A stretch of DNA of 64,000 nt from Granulosicoccus sp036478565 (GTDB lineage: Bacteria > Pseudomonadota > Gammaproteobacteria > Granulosicoccales > Granulosicoccaceae): NCBI GenBank assembly GCA_965224525.1, contig OZ245050.1, forward strand, positions 1,302,001 to 1,366,000. Direction: 5' to 3'. Positions 25,588-34,876 of this stretch are shown one piece after another (within the stretch, counting starts at the first letter, position 1; each line of letters begins with the position of its first letter). The notes beneath the pieces were generated by a model. That model was not told where the DNA came from and did no database searches. It saw only the letters and a list, made by a program, of their open reading frames with translations. The position numbers and the translations under genes were made by a program.

Positions 25588-26907
25588 GTGTTCGCTCACC
25601 TGAAATTGACTGCTCTCGGTGTCGACAGCCCGTTGAAAATTCCTTATTACAAGCCCAGCCGTCGCAGCCTGACTTTTTCGCTTGTGTTGCTGCTTGTCCT
25701 GTTGCTGCTGGTACTGACGGGGCTGGGTGTATTCCGACTGTATTTTGGCTTCAACTGGACTGCGGGTGTCGATCAGTCGGGGGAGCTTTTTTCACTGAAG
25801 ATACGCGGCGGTAATGCGTTCAACCTGTTTGAGGCAGATCCGTTTGGCAAGATCTTCTGGCTGACCAGGACCATCACGGTATTGCTGGCTTTGTTGCTGC
25901 CGTGGTTTCGTTTAATCGGTGGTTCGCTGCTGACCCTGATCGCCGCAGTTGGCATCATTTTTTTGCACTTACATTTCAGTCCAGCGATCCCGCGTATTCC
26001 GCTTGAATTTGAAATGCTGATATTGGTGGTGTTGTACGCCGTCTATGTCTTGTTGTCCTATTTTTCAGAAGTACGCGACCGCAAACACTTCGCCAGCTTG
26101 TTAAGCCAGTATGTACCGCCAGAACTGGCTCAGGCCTATAGCCGTGATCCGGAAGCCATGCTTGCCGGGGAGCAGCGCGAGATAAGTGTGTTGTTTTGCG
26201 ATGTGATCGGATTCTCCGCTGTTATAGAAAGATTGGAGCCTGCTCAGGTGGTGGAGTGGTTAAACGGATTCTTTTCGGTGACCAGCAAAATAGTTGTGCG
26301 CTATCGCGGCACAATCGACAAATACATGGGCGACAGCATTATGGCAGTCTGGGGCGCTCCGGCAAAAAGCAGCACCCATGCTTTTGATGCGTTGTCCGCA
26401 GCCCTGGATATGCAGCACGAACTTGAGCAACTCAATACGCGTTACATAGCGTCCGGGTTGCCTGAAATCCATGCAGGTATCGGGCTCAGCACCGGTCTAG
26501 CCAATGTGGGGCCTCTGGGGTCAAAATACCGTATGGACTACACCGTGATAGGTGACACAGTCAATGTTGCCCAGCGTCTGGAGGCACAAACGCGAAAATA
26601 CCTGGTACCGGTTATCGTCTCGGACAATACCGCGGCTGCACTGCCGGATCTGTTGTTTCGTGAACTGGATACGGTTGTTGTCAAAGGGCGAAAAAAAGCA
26701 GTAACGATGTATCAGCCACTGGGGGTTGCAGAACGTTTGGATGAAACCGTACTGCAATATTTGCAACTGCATCGTGAGGCCATGGCGGCCAGCAAGTCGG
26801 GTGACTGGGCGCAGGCTACTGCCTTGTTTACTCAGCTACGTGAACAGTGGGGGCCTGCGGGCATGTATGATCTGTATTTGCGCGGTATTGCACAGGCTTC
26901 GACGTAG
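25588..26907 (+). CDS. Membrane-bound class III adenylate/guanylate cyclase
   Basis: A protein of up to 439 residues. Three hydrophobic segments (about 28-50, 90-125 and 145-165) form a membrane anchor, followed by a short linker (LLSQYVPPELAQAY) and a class III cyclase domain (about 195-400). The two metal-binding Asp are visible in VLFCDVIGFS and KYMGDSIMAVWGAP. The GDTVNVAQRLE segment and a Lys in VVKGRKKAVTMY are also present, so it looks catalytically competent for cyclic nucleotide synthesis. ATP versus GTP preference is not clear. The GTG at 25588 is the longest start and a TTG at 25633 is possible. Its 3' end overlaps the convergent bpt gene by 80 bases. Confidence 0.82.
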   Translation: MFAHLKLTALGVDSPLKIPYYKPSRRSLTFSLVLLLVLLLLVLTGLGVFRLYFGFNWTAGVDQSGELFSLKIRGGNAFNLFEADPFGKIFWLTRTITVLLALLLPWFRLIGGSLLTLIAAVGIIFLHLHFSPAIPRIPLEFEMLILVVLYAVYVLLSYFSEVRDRKHFASLLSQYVPPELAQAYSRDPEAMLAGEQREISVLFCDVIGFSAVIERLEPAQVVEWLNGFFSVTSKIVVRYRGTIDKYMGDSIMAVWGAPAKSSTHAFDALSAALDMQHELEQLNTRYIASGLPEIHAGIGLSTGLANVGPLGSKYRMDYTVIGDTVNVAQRLEAQTRKYLVPVIVSDNTAAALPDLLFRELDTVVVKGRKKAVTMYQPLGVAERLDETVLQYLQLHREAMAASKSGDWAQATALFTQLREQWGPAGMYDLYLRGIAQAST

Positions 26908-27634
26908 TCCGATCTGGGATATCAACACCAGGTTCAATACGTACCCAGCGTTGGCCGTCGAAATGTTCCTGAGGGCGAAAATCAGTTTTGTATTGCATTT
27001 TTCGGCAGCCATCTACCCAGTAGCCTAGGTAGAGGTGCTGGTATGACATCGATCGGCAGAGTTCAATTTGCTGAAGGATGCAATATCGACCCAGGCCTCT
27101 GGTGTGCTCTTCCGGGTCAAAAAACGTGTAGACAGCTGAAAGGCCGTCAGATATGGCATCTGTCACGGCAACCCCGATGACATGATCGCCGTGGCTAATG
27201 ACGACAAATAAGGCATCACCCCAGGGGTTTAGTAAAAACCGCTCGAAATCTTCCGGTTCCGGGTCATCCATGCCACCCCCCGGGTGCCGCGCCCGTAGGT
27301 ACCGTTTGTAGAGGTTAAAATACGCATCGGTATATCGAGCCGGTTGCAATTCCATACGCAATTCCTGATTGCGAGCGATATTGCGCCGATCCGTGCGGCG
27401 CGGTGTGAATTCGCCGCAGCGAATTCGCACGGGTACGCAGGCGGTGCAGTCAAAACACCCAGGTTTATAGACAAATTCGCCTGAACGTCGAAAACCTCTT
27501 TGAATCAGCTGGTTATAGACAGCTCGAGGGTGAGGGTGGTGAGGATCCGCATAGATGTTGGTAGCGGCACGGTTGTCAAGATAGCTGCAATCGTTGACCG
27601 ATCCCTGGTAGAGCCTTATCCGTTGTTGCGCCAT
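26828..27634 (-). CDS. bpt: Aminoacyl-tRNA-protein transferase Bpt (N-end rule)
   Basis: A 268-residue leucyl/arginyl-tRNA-protein transferase that adds Leu or Arg to the N-terminus of target proteins and marks them for ClpAP. Family markers are visible: a YKPGCFDCTACVPVRI cysteine cluster near residue 58, RNQELRM, a DGLSAVYTFFDPEEHTRGLG region, and YLGYWVDGCRKMQYKTDFRP. The C-terminal 25 or so residues after EPGVDIP go beyond the usual family end and lie inside the antisense overlap with the cyclase gene. A clean ATG start at 27634 begins directly with the family sequence (MAQQRIRLYQ). Confidence 0.9.
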   Translation of the reverse strand: MAQQRIRLYQGSVNDCSYLDNRAATNIYADPHHPHPRAVYNQLIQRGFRRSGEFVYKPGCFDCTACVPVRIRCGEFTPRRTDRRNIARNQELRMELQPARYTDAYFNLYKRYLRARHPGGGMDDPEPEDFERFLLNPWGDALFVVISHGDHVIGVAVTDAISDGLSAVYTFFDPEEHTRGLGRYCILQQIELCRSMSYQHLYLGYWVDGCRKMQYKTDFRPQEHFDGQRWVRIEPGVDIPDRTTSKPVQYRANTDHTCPQAPTVHVAE

Positions 27635-27822
27635 TACTCAAATGGTATCAGAGAGTGCCATTCATCACTGAATCATGAGAAGACAGTCTCAATAACTGTA
27701 TTGTAAGTAGTGTTTTGTGCATTATTCTTATATAAAGGCGGCACCGAGAGTGCTATAGTTATTCGTTAATTATTTGACGATCAAGCTATTCTGTGGCCCT
27801 GATCGTTAACAGGGAATGTTCA

Positions 27823-28281
27823 ATGTCAAGCAATCAGTTTGCTGGACAGACGTGGCATGCATTAGCACACCGTCTGTTGCAGCAATTCAGGTTCCCAAGT
27901 TTTACCCGTGCCCTTGTAGAGTGCCTGATGTTAAGCGCCGTGTTTCTGGCTGCTGGCAATATCAGCCTGGGTTTGGGTTTTGTGCAAATGCTGCCGTCGA
28001 TGGTGCCGGTTGTGTTGATCATTATGTTTTGCATGATCGCCAGCGGCATCTATCGCACTGAAATCATGCATTCAATCATTGACGTGTACGCTCATTCAGC
28101 TTACGGATTTGTACTGTCCACCGTTGCATTTATTCTGACCGTCGTGTTTTTATTGCCGCAGTACGCGGACAGGAAATTTATATTCTTCTTTCTGTTCTTC
28201 ATGTTTTTTGTCACCAATACAGTCAGGCCACTGATCAGCGGTACTGATTTTATGGACGGCGGTGGCCGACGCGGTAACTGA
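27823..28281 (+). CDS. Small integral membrane protein, resembling the membrane part of a sugar transferase
   Basis: A 152-residue protein with about four hydrophobic segments (starting near LVECLMLSAVFLAAGN, VPVVLIIMFCMIASG, GFVLSTVAFILTVVFLL and FIFFFLFFMFFVTN). The pattern recalls the N-terminal membrane region of exopolysaccharide sugar transferases (EpsB/WcaJ type), but no nucleotide-binding or transferase domain follows, and it ends in GGGRRGN. It is either a stand-alone membrane protein or a truncated transferase. The ATG at 27823 has AGGGAA upstream; a GTG at 27793 is an alternative. It converges on sbcB with 6 bases between. Confidence 0.55.
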   Translation: MSSNQFAGQTWHALAHRLLQQFRFPSFTRALVECLMLSAVFLAAGNISLGLGFVQMLPSMVPVVLIIMFCMIASGIYRTEIMHSIIDVYAHSAYGFVLSTVAFILTVVFLLPQYADRKFIFFFLFFMFFVTNTVRPLISGTDFMDGGGRRGN

Positions 28282-28287
28282 CCAGGT

Positions 28288-29730
28288 TCACGATGCTGTT
28301 CCTGTTAATTGCAACGAATCTACATAACGTCGCAGAGAATCTCGCAAGGCATATTCTTCTGATCGCCAGTCCGTCTCTTTCATCACTGTATTAAATCGAG
28401 ATAGGGTAAGCCAGGGCTGGTCGTCGTCAGTCAAACGGTAACGTAAGTCCTGCTGCCAGATCAGTTTCTCCTGTTTACTGAGTGATTCCGGATAGTTGCG
28501 TGCTCGATAGCGTTGCAGCATTTCATCCAAACGGGAATCATCGAATAAACCGTTGAATTTCGACAGTTCTGAAGGAGAAGCTGCATGCAACCGGGCAAGT
28601 CGTTGTCGGTCTGCCTGGGAGAGGAAATTTCCACTGTACAAGGAACCGTCTACGTCGACCGGCCCTTCATCCCACTGCCTGGTCATGGCGTGTCGCAGCC
28701 GTTCAACCAGTGCGTCGTCAAGAATATCGGTCAGTCGAGTTGCATGGTTGAGTTGAGCTGCCATGTCGATACCCAGGCGATCTGCATCTTCCGGCCTCAA
28801 AGTCGAAAGAGGAACCAGTACAGGGCACTTGTTGATCTGAATGGTACGCAGCCCCAGCCGTTTTATATCGGTGGTTTTCGCCGCGGGTGTAAACACTTTT
28901 GCTGCAATGGCATCGGCGTCAAGATCCGCCAGTTCGGACGGGTCGTGCTGCAGGTCTAGCACGATGACGCCGTTTTGGTTGACCGGATGACGCGCTACCG
29001 GCATGACAATGGCTAGATGTGAGCGACTGGCAGGGATGGTTCCGGAAATCAGAATCAGCGGCTTACGGGCCCGTACGTTCACTAATTCAGCGACGCTCTG
29101 CTTGCCCCTGTGAGCGAAGGCGTAGTCAAACAACCGGGGTTGATGCGCGCGAATCAGTCGGGCAACGGCCACGGTTGCTTCTACATCGGACAAGGCATCA
29201 TGTGCGTGGCTGTGTTCAATGTCATTGGCGGCCGTCAGGTGCTCAAGACGATTGCTTGGGCGACCGTCCGCGTGCAGGGGCCAATGAATATCTCCAGGTC
29301 TCAGTGCGCGGGTCAGGCGTACGATATCCAGCATGTCCCAGCGCGAATTACCATCTTTCCACTCGTATTCGTAGGGGTCAAGGAGGTTTCTGAAGAGTGT
29401 ATGGCGGGTAAATTCATCGTCGAAACGGATACTGTTGTAGCCGACAGAGCAGGTACCCTCATGGCCCAGTTGCTGGCGAACTTTTGCGATGAATTGCGCC
29501 TCGTTACTGCCAAGCTTCTGTACCTCATCAGGCGTGATACCGGTGATACGACAAGCACGCGGATCAGGTAAATAGTCACCCGGCAAGCGACAATAGAAAA
29601 CACAGGCCTCACCGACGGGTTGTAAATCCATATCGGTGCGCAGACCGGCAAACTGTGACGGTCTGTCCCAGGCGGGAGAAGTGCCAAAGGTTTCGTAGTC
29701 AAACCAGTAAAAGCTGGTTGCGGTTACCAC
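28288..29730 (-). CDS. sbcB: Exodeoxyribonuclease I (SbcB)
   Basis: A 480-residue 3'-5' single-strand DNA exonuclease used in recombination and mismatch repair. The DEDD nuclease domain is at the N-terminus: FYWFDYETFGTSP holds the first Asp-x-Glu, YNSIRFDDEFTRHTLFRN the next Asp, and HDALSDVEATVAVARLI the last. The SH3-like and helical ExoI C-terminal regions follow, to normal length (E. coli 475). Its stop side faces the membrane protein gene. The start overlaps the end of the DUF2058 gene upstream by 7 bases, so the two are probably cotranscribed. Confidence 0.92.
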   Translation of the reverse strand: MVTATSFYWFDYETFGTSPAWDRPSQFAGLRTDMDLQPVGEACVFYCRLPGDYLPDPRACRITGITPDEVQKLGSNEAQFIAKVRQQLGHEGTCSVGYNSIRFDDEFTRHTLFRNLLDPYEYEWKDGNSRWDMLDIVRLTRALRPGDIHWPLHADGRPSNRLEHLTAANDIEHSHAHDALSDVEATVAVARLIRAHQPRLFDYAFAHRGKQSVAELVNVRARKPLILISGTIPASRSHLAIVMPVARHPVNQNGVIVLDLQHDPSELADLDADAIAAKVFTPAAKTTDIKRLGLRTIQINKCPVLVPLSTLRPEDADRLGIDMAAQLNHATRLTDILDDALVERLRHAMTRQWDEGPVDVDGSLYSGNFLSQADRQRLARLHAASPSELSKFNGLFDDSRLDEMLQRYRARNYPESLSKQEKLIWQQDLRYRLTDDDQPWLTLSRFNTVMKETDWRSEEYALRDSLRRYVDSLQLTGTAS

Positions 29731-30329
29731 TGCAGGTCGTCGGGAATTGGAAAATCCTTGTAGTCGTTATTCGGCTCTGCATGATTTTCGTCAGTCACCA
29801 AACGGGCCATTGCCCACTGCGGATTCAATGCAAGAATTTGTTCACTTGCTGCACGCGTGACGATACGCGCTGTGCCATTAAGTTGCGTAACAGTCAGTTC
29901 GCCGACCAGCAGACGTTGTCGAGTGTTTTCATCGACCTGAAGCTCCTGTACGCGACTGCCCAGCACATATTGGTACAGCGTCTCGCCTTTGCTGTCTTTG
30001 ATTTCATTTGCCTCTATCAAAGTTTGAACTTTGGCCTTTAGCGATTGCTCTGTCGCATCTACGGCATCTGGCGGGGAGGAAAACCGGGCATTGCTTGTGC
30101 GACGGATAATCGGCGGTTTTTTGGGTTTGCCGGATTTGCCAGTCGCGCCAGCACGATTGCTTCTGTCTTTGCGCGGAGAAAGGGTGGCAGGGCTGAACCG
30201 GGTGCTACTGCCAACTTTGGCTGGCGATCTAATTTGTTTTGCATGAGTTTTTTTCGATTTTAGTCGTTTTACCGGTTTCGTTGCTTCGAATCCAGCGCGC
30301 AGTAACTGGTCTTTGAGTGAGTCGGACAT
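29724..30329 (-). CDS. DUF2058 family protein (YaiL-like)
   Basis: A 201-residue basic protein of the uncharacterised DUF2058 family, found in gammaproteobacteria. The family N-terminus is visible (MSDSLKDQLLRAGF), followed by a Lys/Arg-rich low-complexity stretch (about 20-75) and a conserved C-terminal domain ending in PDDLQW. A nucleic-acid-associated role has been suggested for relatives, in line with the basic tail. It overlaps sbcB, which would fit a DNA-related function, but this is only context. Confidence 0.8.
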   Translation of the reverse strand: MSDSLKDQLLRAGFEATKPVKRLKSKKTHAKQIRSPAKVGSSTRFSPATLSPRKDRSNRAGATGKSGKPKKPPIIRRTSNARFSSPPDAVDATEQSLKAKVQTLIEANEIKDSKGETLYQYVLGSRVQELQVDENTRQRLLVGELTVTQLNGTARIVTRAASEQILALNPQWAMARLVTDENHAEPNNDYKDFPIPDDLQW

Positions 30330-30365
30330 GGTTGTTGTACTGTGTGATTTCGGTTTGCAAAAAGT

Positions 30366-31163
30366 CTAGGCCTTGCGACCAACCTTGTTCAGGAACTCCA
30401 GGCAGCTACGAGTGAACTCCGCCGGCTTGTCAGCATGCGGCCAATGGCCGGTGCCGCCGATGATATGCATACTCGGTGATTGACAAATTTCACGTATACG
30501 TGGTTCATCGTCTGGCAGAATATAGTCGCTGCGCCCGCCTTTGATAAACAGGGTGGGTGGCTCAATAGTCGTCTTGATATCCGGGGCTGCGCAAAGCAGG
30601 TGGTAGTCGCGAGCAATGGCCGGCAAGTCGAAGCGCCAGGCAAACTGGCCTGACTCAGGGCCTGCTTCCTGGCGATACAAGCTTTTGAGCAGAAACGCCC
30701 GTATGCCAGCGTCTGTGATGGAGGAACGTAGTTGTGCATCGGCTTCACGACGATCCTTTAGCGATGTCAGTGGCAGCGCAAGCATTGCATCAATGACAGG
30801 CTGCTGCTCTGGCGGGTACAGACGAGGGGCAATATCGACAATTGTCAGGCTGTCAATTTGCAGTGTTCCGGGGTCTCCAGCCAGCGCCATTGCAACTTTT
30901 CCGCCGAGTGAATGCCCCAGTAAATGGCATTGCTCGATACCTTCTGTAGCCAGTTGTTCGCGCACGGCTATGGCCATTGAAGCCAGGTCCAGTTCGGGCA
31001 GAGAGGGGGACTGCCCATGTGCCGGTAAATCAATTCGGAGCACGCTGAGATGGCGATCGAAGTGCAGTGAAATGGATTGAAAGTTGTCCAGGCTGCCAAA
31101 CAGACCGTGTAGTATCACTAGCACTGGGCCATGGCCGCTGCGCCTGACATTCAGGGCGCTCAT
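30366..31163 (-). CDS. Alpha/beta hydrolase, YbfF-like esterase
   Basis: A protein of about 265 residues with an alpha/beta hydrolase fold. HGLFGSLDNFQ near residue 20 forms the oxyanion region, GHSLGGKVAM carries the nucleophile Ser, an Asp lies near GGRSDYI, and the catalytic His is in GTGHWPHAD. The pattern with HGLFGS, DLPAHG and GHWPHADKP is typical of the YbfF/acyl-CoA esterase group. The substrate is unknown. The ATG at 31163 begins at family sequence; a TTG at 31196 would add 11 residues. It is divergent from gshA with very little space. Confidence 0.82.
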   Translation of the reverse strand: MSALNVRRSGHGPVLVILHGLFGSLDNFQSISLHFDRHLSVLRIDLPAHGQSPSLPELDLASMAIAVREQLATEGIEQCHLLGHSLGGKVAMALAGDPGTLQIDSLTIVDIAPRLYPPEQQPVIDAMLALPLTSLKDRREADAQLRSSITDAGIRAFLLKSLYRQEAGPESGQFAWRFDLPAIARDYHLLCAAPDIKTTIEPPTLFIKGGRSDYILPDDEPRIREICQSPSMHIIGGTGHWPHADKPAEFTRSCLEFLNKVGRKA

Positions 31164-31216
31164 GTTGACGCTATCCGGGTTACACTCAATTTCCAAACAA
31201 GCGGGACGATCATTGC

Positions 31217-32875
31217 GTGTACTCCAGGGTTGAACAACGTATGGCGAATCTCGCCACTCTCGCGGACGCCAACGTGTTTTCCGGGCGTCGGATCGGTCTT
31301 GAAAAAGAATCGCTCAGACTGACTGAAGACGGTGCAATCGCCCAGAGCAATCATCCTTCGGCACTTGGTTCGGCGCTTGGACACCCGTCGATCACCACTG
31401 ACTTCTCTGAGGCATTGCTGGAGATGGTAACACCGCCTTGCGACTCCGCTCGAGAAGCGCTTGATACATTAACAGGCATTCACCAGTTTATCCTGCCGCG
31501 CCTGCCATCCGGCGAGCATCTGTGGAATAGCAGCATGCCCTGCATTCTGCGTGGTGCCGAGAGTATACGCATTGGCGACTACGGTAGTTCACACGTCGGC
31601 CGAATGAAAGCGGTTTATCGACGTGGGCTCGGGCTGCGTTATGGGAAGCGCATGCAAGCCATTGCCGGTATTCACTTTAACTTCTCCATGCCCGCCAACT
31701 CATGGCCATTGTGGCAAGTGTTACAACAGGGAGCATCGGGCAGATCTGCTGGACCCTGGAGTGTATCTTCGAGCAAAGTTGACCCAGCACTCATCAGTCG
31801 TGGTTATTTTCAGATGATGCAGAACCTGATGCGTATAGGCTGGGTAGTGCCGTATCTGTTTGGCTCCTCGCCCGCTATCTGCCAGTCCTTCCTTGAGCTG
31901 GATACGGATTCCGATTTGAGTACGTTCAATGAAACCACGCGATATGCGCCATTTGGCACCTCGCTGCGTATGGGCAATATCGGATACCGCTACCGGGAGG
32001 ACAAACCGATCGATCTCAGTGTGTGTCACAAATCTCTGGACAACTATATCTGCGATATATTGCGGCATGTAACAACCGAACATCCAGGCTATCGCGCGCA
32101 GGGAATAGTTGATGCCAAAGGCGAGTACCGGCAGCTTAATGCCTGTCGCTTGCAGATAGAAAATGAGTACTACAGTACGGTGCGACCAAAGCAGATAGCG
32201 GAAAAAGGCGAACTGCCCATACTGGCGCTGAAAGAACGTGGCATTCGCTATCTGGAATTACGTTCTGTTGATCTCAATATGTTTAACCCGGCAGGGCTGC
32301 ACCTGGAACAGATCGCCATGCTTGAAATGCTCATGCTGTTTGCCTGGCTTGGCTGCCATGAACCGCTCAGCAAGGAAGAGATGCTGGTCAATACGCGTAA
32401 TGTAAAAAATGTGGCTCACCATGGGCGTGAACCTGGACTGACACTCGAAGGCCCCGATGGCGATATCAGCCTGGCGGTGTGGGGTGAATCCATTATTCGG
32501 GCGATGCGACCACTGGCCGCATGGCTTGACCAGTCTGAAGATACTCCACTCTACACCGTATCGCTTGATCGTCAGCAAGCCAAGTTTCGTGATCCCGATG
32601 AAACACCGTCAGCACGGGTATTGGCCGGTGTGTTCAAATCCGGTTCGTTTTTCGACTTTGCTATGGAGCAATCGGAGACGCGTCACGAAGAATTGCTGGC
32701 GATGCCAATCGATCCTGAACTGCAGAACAGGCTATTGCACGAAGTTGAGGAATCCATAAGCCGACAGGCGCAAATGGAAGCGGAGTCGAGCGGCAGTTTT
32801 GAGGATTATCTCGCCATGTATTTTGCGCAACTGGATGTGTGCGGAGATAAAGCCAAAGCCGCTTGCTGTTCGTGA
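31217..32875 (+). CDS. gshA: Glutamate-cysteine ligase (gamma-glutamylcysteine synthetase)
   Basis: A 552-residue enzyme that joins Glu and Cys with ATP in the first step of glutathione synthesis. It belongs to the E. coli-type GshA family: GRRIGLEKESLRLTEDG, HPSALGSALGHPSITTDFSE and LEMVTPP correspond to the E. coli N-terminal active-site region, and FNFSMP and YLELRSVDLN lie further in. The GTG at 31217 is preferred to the ATG at 31241 because VEQRMANLATL aligns with the start of E. coli GshA (VSQALAWL). It shares a GTGA overlap with mobA downstream. gshB is not in the window. Confidence 0.93.
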   Translation: MYSRVEQRMANLATLADANVFSGRRIGLEKESLRLTEDGAIAQSNHPSALGSALGHPSITTDFSEALLEMVTPPCDSAREALDTLTGIHQFILPRLPSGEHLWNSSMPCILRGAESIRIGDYGSSHVGRMKAVYRRGLGLRYGKRMQAIAGIHFNFSMPANSWPLWQVLQQGASGRSAGPWSVSSSKVDPALISRGYFQMMQNLMRIGWVVPYLFGSSPAICQSFLELDTDSDLSTFNETTRYAPFGTSLRMGNIGYRYREDKPIDLSVCHKSLDNYICDILRHVTTEHPGYRAQGIVDAKGEYRQLNACRLQIENEYYSTVRPKQIAEKGELPILALKERGIRYLELRSVDLNMFNPAGLHLEQIAMLEMLMLFAWLGCHEPLSKEEMLVNTRNVKNVAHHGREPGLTLEGPDGDISLAVWGESIIRAMRPLAAWLDQSEDTPLYTVSLDRQQAKFRDPDETPSARVLAGVFKSGSFFDFAMEQSETRHEELLAMPIDPELQNRLLHEVEESISRQAQMEAESSGSFEDYLAMYFAQLDVCGDKAKAACCS

Positions 32876-33516
32876 ATGATAAACCTGCCAGTCCACCCCA
32901 CCTTGACCAACTTCATCGTCAGGGTCTTCGCCTTGGAGCTGTGATTCTGGCGGGTGGGCTGGCACGTCGTATGAATGGTGAGGACAAAGGACTGATACCA
33001 ATAGCCGGGAAAACCATGGTTGCTCATGTGTTGCAAACGGTTCAACCGCAGGTTGATGTTGTCGTTATCAACGCGAACCGGAACAAGGATCTATACGGTG
33101 CTTACGATGTTCCTGTTGTTGCCGATGCACATGAAGGGCATCTTGGCCCGCTTGCCGGTCTCTGTGCCGGCCTGGCAACGCTTGATACGGAGCTGGTCTT
33201 CATGTGTCCGTGTGATTCCCCGTTTGTTGACGCCGAACTGATTTCCCGTTTGGCCATTGCATGCAGTGAGACCGATGTGGATGTTGCAGTGGCCGCGGAT
33301 GCTGAGCGGCTGCAGCCAGTATTTTGCATCGTTAGGCAACGTGTGCACAAATCGCTGGATGCGTTTCTGGCATCCGGTGAGCGCAAGATAGACCGCTGGT
33401 ACGCAACACAACAAATGCAAACAGTTAATTGTGCAGACCTCGAACACTCGTTTCGCAATATCAATACTGAGGATGAACGTCGGGCCGCCGAAGTACACTT
33501 GATGGCGCAAGCCTGA
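32872..33516 (+). CDS. mobA: Molybdenum cofactor guanylyltransferase MobA
   Basis: A protein of about 214 residues that attaches GMP to molybdopterin to make the guanine dinucleotide cofactor used by DMSO-reductase-family enzymes. The nucleotidyltransferase signature LAGGLARRMNGEDKGL lies near residue 28, CPCDSPFV provides the metal-binding Asp, and RLQPVFCIV is a substrate segment. The start is taken at the GTG in GTGA, overlapping the gshA stop; a TTG at 32863 is possible. It is followed after 28 bases by moeA, so the two form a cofactor pair. Confidence 0.9.
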   Translation: MNDKPASPPHLDQLHRQGLRLGAVILAGGLARRMNGEDKGLIPIAGKTMVAHVLQTVQPQVDVVVINANRNKDLYGAYDVPVVADAHEGHLGPLAGLCAGLATLDTELVFMCPCDSPFVDAELISRLAIACSETDVDVAVAADAERLQPVFCIVRQRVHKSLDAFLASGERKIDRWYATQQMQTVNCADLEHSFRNINTEDERRAAEVHLMAQA

Positions 33517-33544
33517 ATCAGGCAGAGAGACAAGATGCGACCAC

Positions 33545-34876
33545 ATGGTAGATAAACAACCATCTTGCGCAGATGCCGCAGAGCCAGAACTGTTACCAGT
33601 CCACGAGGCACGTCTGCGAATGCTCGCCGGGCTAACAGTCTTGAAGGCGGCGGAAAAAATTGCATTGGGTGATGCAGTTGGTCGAGTACTTTCCCAGGCA
33701 GTTGTTTCACCGATTAATGTTCCTGCGGAAAACAACTCGGCAATGGATGGTTATGCTATTACATCTGCCAGTATTCCAATCAGTGATGAGCCTGAGTCGG
33801 GCGAATCCACGCCGGGCGAATCCACGCCGGGCGAATCCACGCCGGGCGAATCCACGCTGAAAGTTCTGGGTACGTCGTGGGCGGGTCGGCCTTACGAAAA
33901 TTCGGTGAGAACTGGTGAGGCGGTGCGAATTTTTACCGGTGCGGTTATGCCGGCTGGTGCAGATACTGTTGTGATTCAAGAGCACGTGCAAGCGGATGAG
34001 GATAGTGTACGCATAGATAGTGCGGTTGTGGCCGGTCGCAATGTTCGTGCTGCGGGGGAAGACGTGCAGCAAGGGCAGCTCGTACTGGATGTGGGGCGAC
34101 GGCTGGTCGCAGCCGATATAGGCGTCATCGCATCACTGGGCATCGACTCTGTTCGCGTCACACGGCGTCTGAAGGTAGCCTGTTTTTCTACCGGCGATGA
34201 ATTGTGCGCATTGGCGCAATATGCGAATACACGGTTGCCTGCGGGTATGCTGTTTGACAGTAATTCCTGGACACTGCGAGCTTTGCTGGAGAGTTCGGGT
34301 GTTGAGCTCATTGATCTTGGCATTGTGCGGGATACGGCAGAGGACACCCGCGCCGCCTTGACCAGGGCTGCTGACGAGGCAGATGTCATTGTGACCTCAG
34401 GCGGAGTTTCAGCCGGAGAGGCAGACTTCGTCACGGAGGTGTTTCACGAGATGGGTGAGGTTTCTTTCTGGAAAATTGCCATGCGACCGGGTCGACCGCT
34501 GGCGTTTGGTCGGGTTGGTAAAGCGGCGTTTTTCGGTTTGCCTGGCAACCCGGTCGCGGTCATGGTGACTTTCCTACAGTTTGTCCAACCAGCCCTTCGA
34601 CATATGGCGGGCATGCATGATATTGCACCTCTTGAATTGCCAGCAAAATGCCTTAACAGGCTGCGTAAGTCTACCGGCCGTATGGAGTATCAGCGTGGCC
34701 TGTTGCGCCTGTCTGATGGCGAGTTGGTGGTTGAATCAACTGGCAAACAGGGTGCTGGCCGCCTGAGTTCAATGAGTGCGGCAAACTGTTTGATTGTGGT
34801 GGCCGCAGAAGTTGCGTCAGTCTCACCGGGTGACAGAGTTATGGTGCAACCATTTTATGGGTTGTTGCCGGGCTGA
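33545..34876 (+). CDS. moeA: Molybdopterin molybdenumtransferase MoeA (paralog 2, with repeat insert)
   Basis: A 443-residue MoeA, longer than the usual 400-415. Core motifs are intact: NNSAMDGYAI near residue 65, TSGGVSAGEADF near 285 and LPGNPVAVMV near 340. The extra length comes partly from an insert at residues 80-105, made of four GESTP units encoded by a 15-bp tandem repeat. This lies in a loop after the MDGYA motif and probably does not disrupt the fold. It is likely cotranscribed with mobA and may be the main enzyme of the pathway, with the copy at 916 as an accessory. Confidence 0.92.
   Translation: MVDKQPSCADAAEPELLPVHEARLRMLAGLTVLKAAEKIALGDAVGRVLSQAVVSPINVPAENNSAMDGYAITSASIPISDEPESGESTPGESTPGESTPGESTLKVLGTSWAGRPYENSVRTGEAVRIFTGAVMPAGADTVVIQEHVQADEDSVRIDSAVVAGRNVRAAGEDVQQGQLVLDVGRRLVAADIGVIASLGIDSVRVTRRLKVACFSTGDELCALAQYANTRLPAGMLFDSNSWTLRALLESSGVELIDLGIVRDTAEDTRAALTRAADEADVIVTSGGVSAGEADFVTEVFHEMGEVSFWKIAMRPGRPLAFGRVGKAAFFGLPGNPVAVMVTFLQFVQPALRHMAGMHDIAPLELPAKCLNRLRKSTGRMEYQRGLLRLSDGELVVESTGKQGAGRLSSMSAANCLIVVAAEVASVSPGDRVMVQPFYGLLPG
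33799..33858 (+). repeat. 15-bp tandem repeat, four units, inside moeA
   Basis: Four head-to-tail copies of GGGCGAATCCACGCC, the last with a final C-to-T change, encoding GESTP repeats in frame. Near-perfect identity implies recent slippage or unequal crossing-over. Confidence 0.95.

Noticed and set aside
33091..33735. 214- and 202-codon minus-strand frames across mobA
   Set aside because: They are shadows of mobA and the start of moeA, both with clear motifs.
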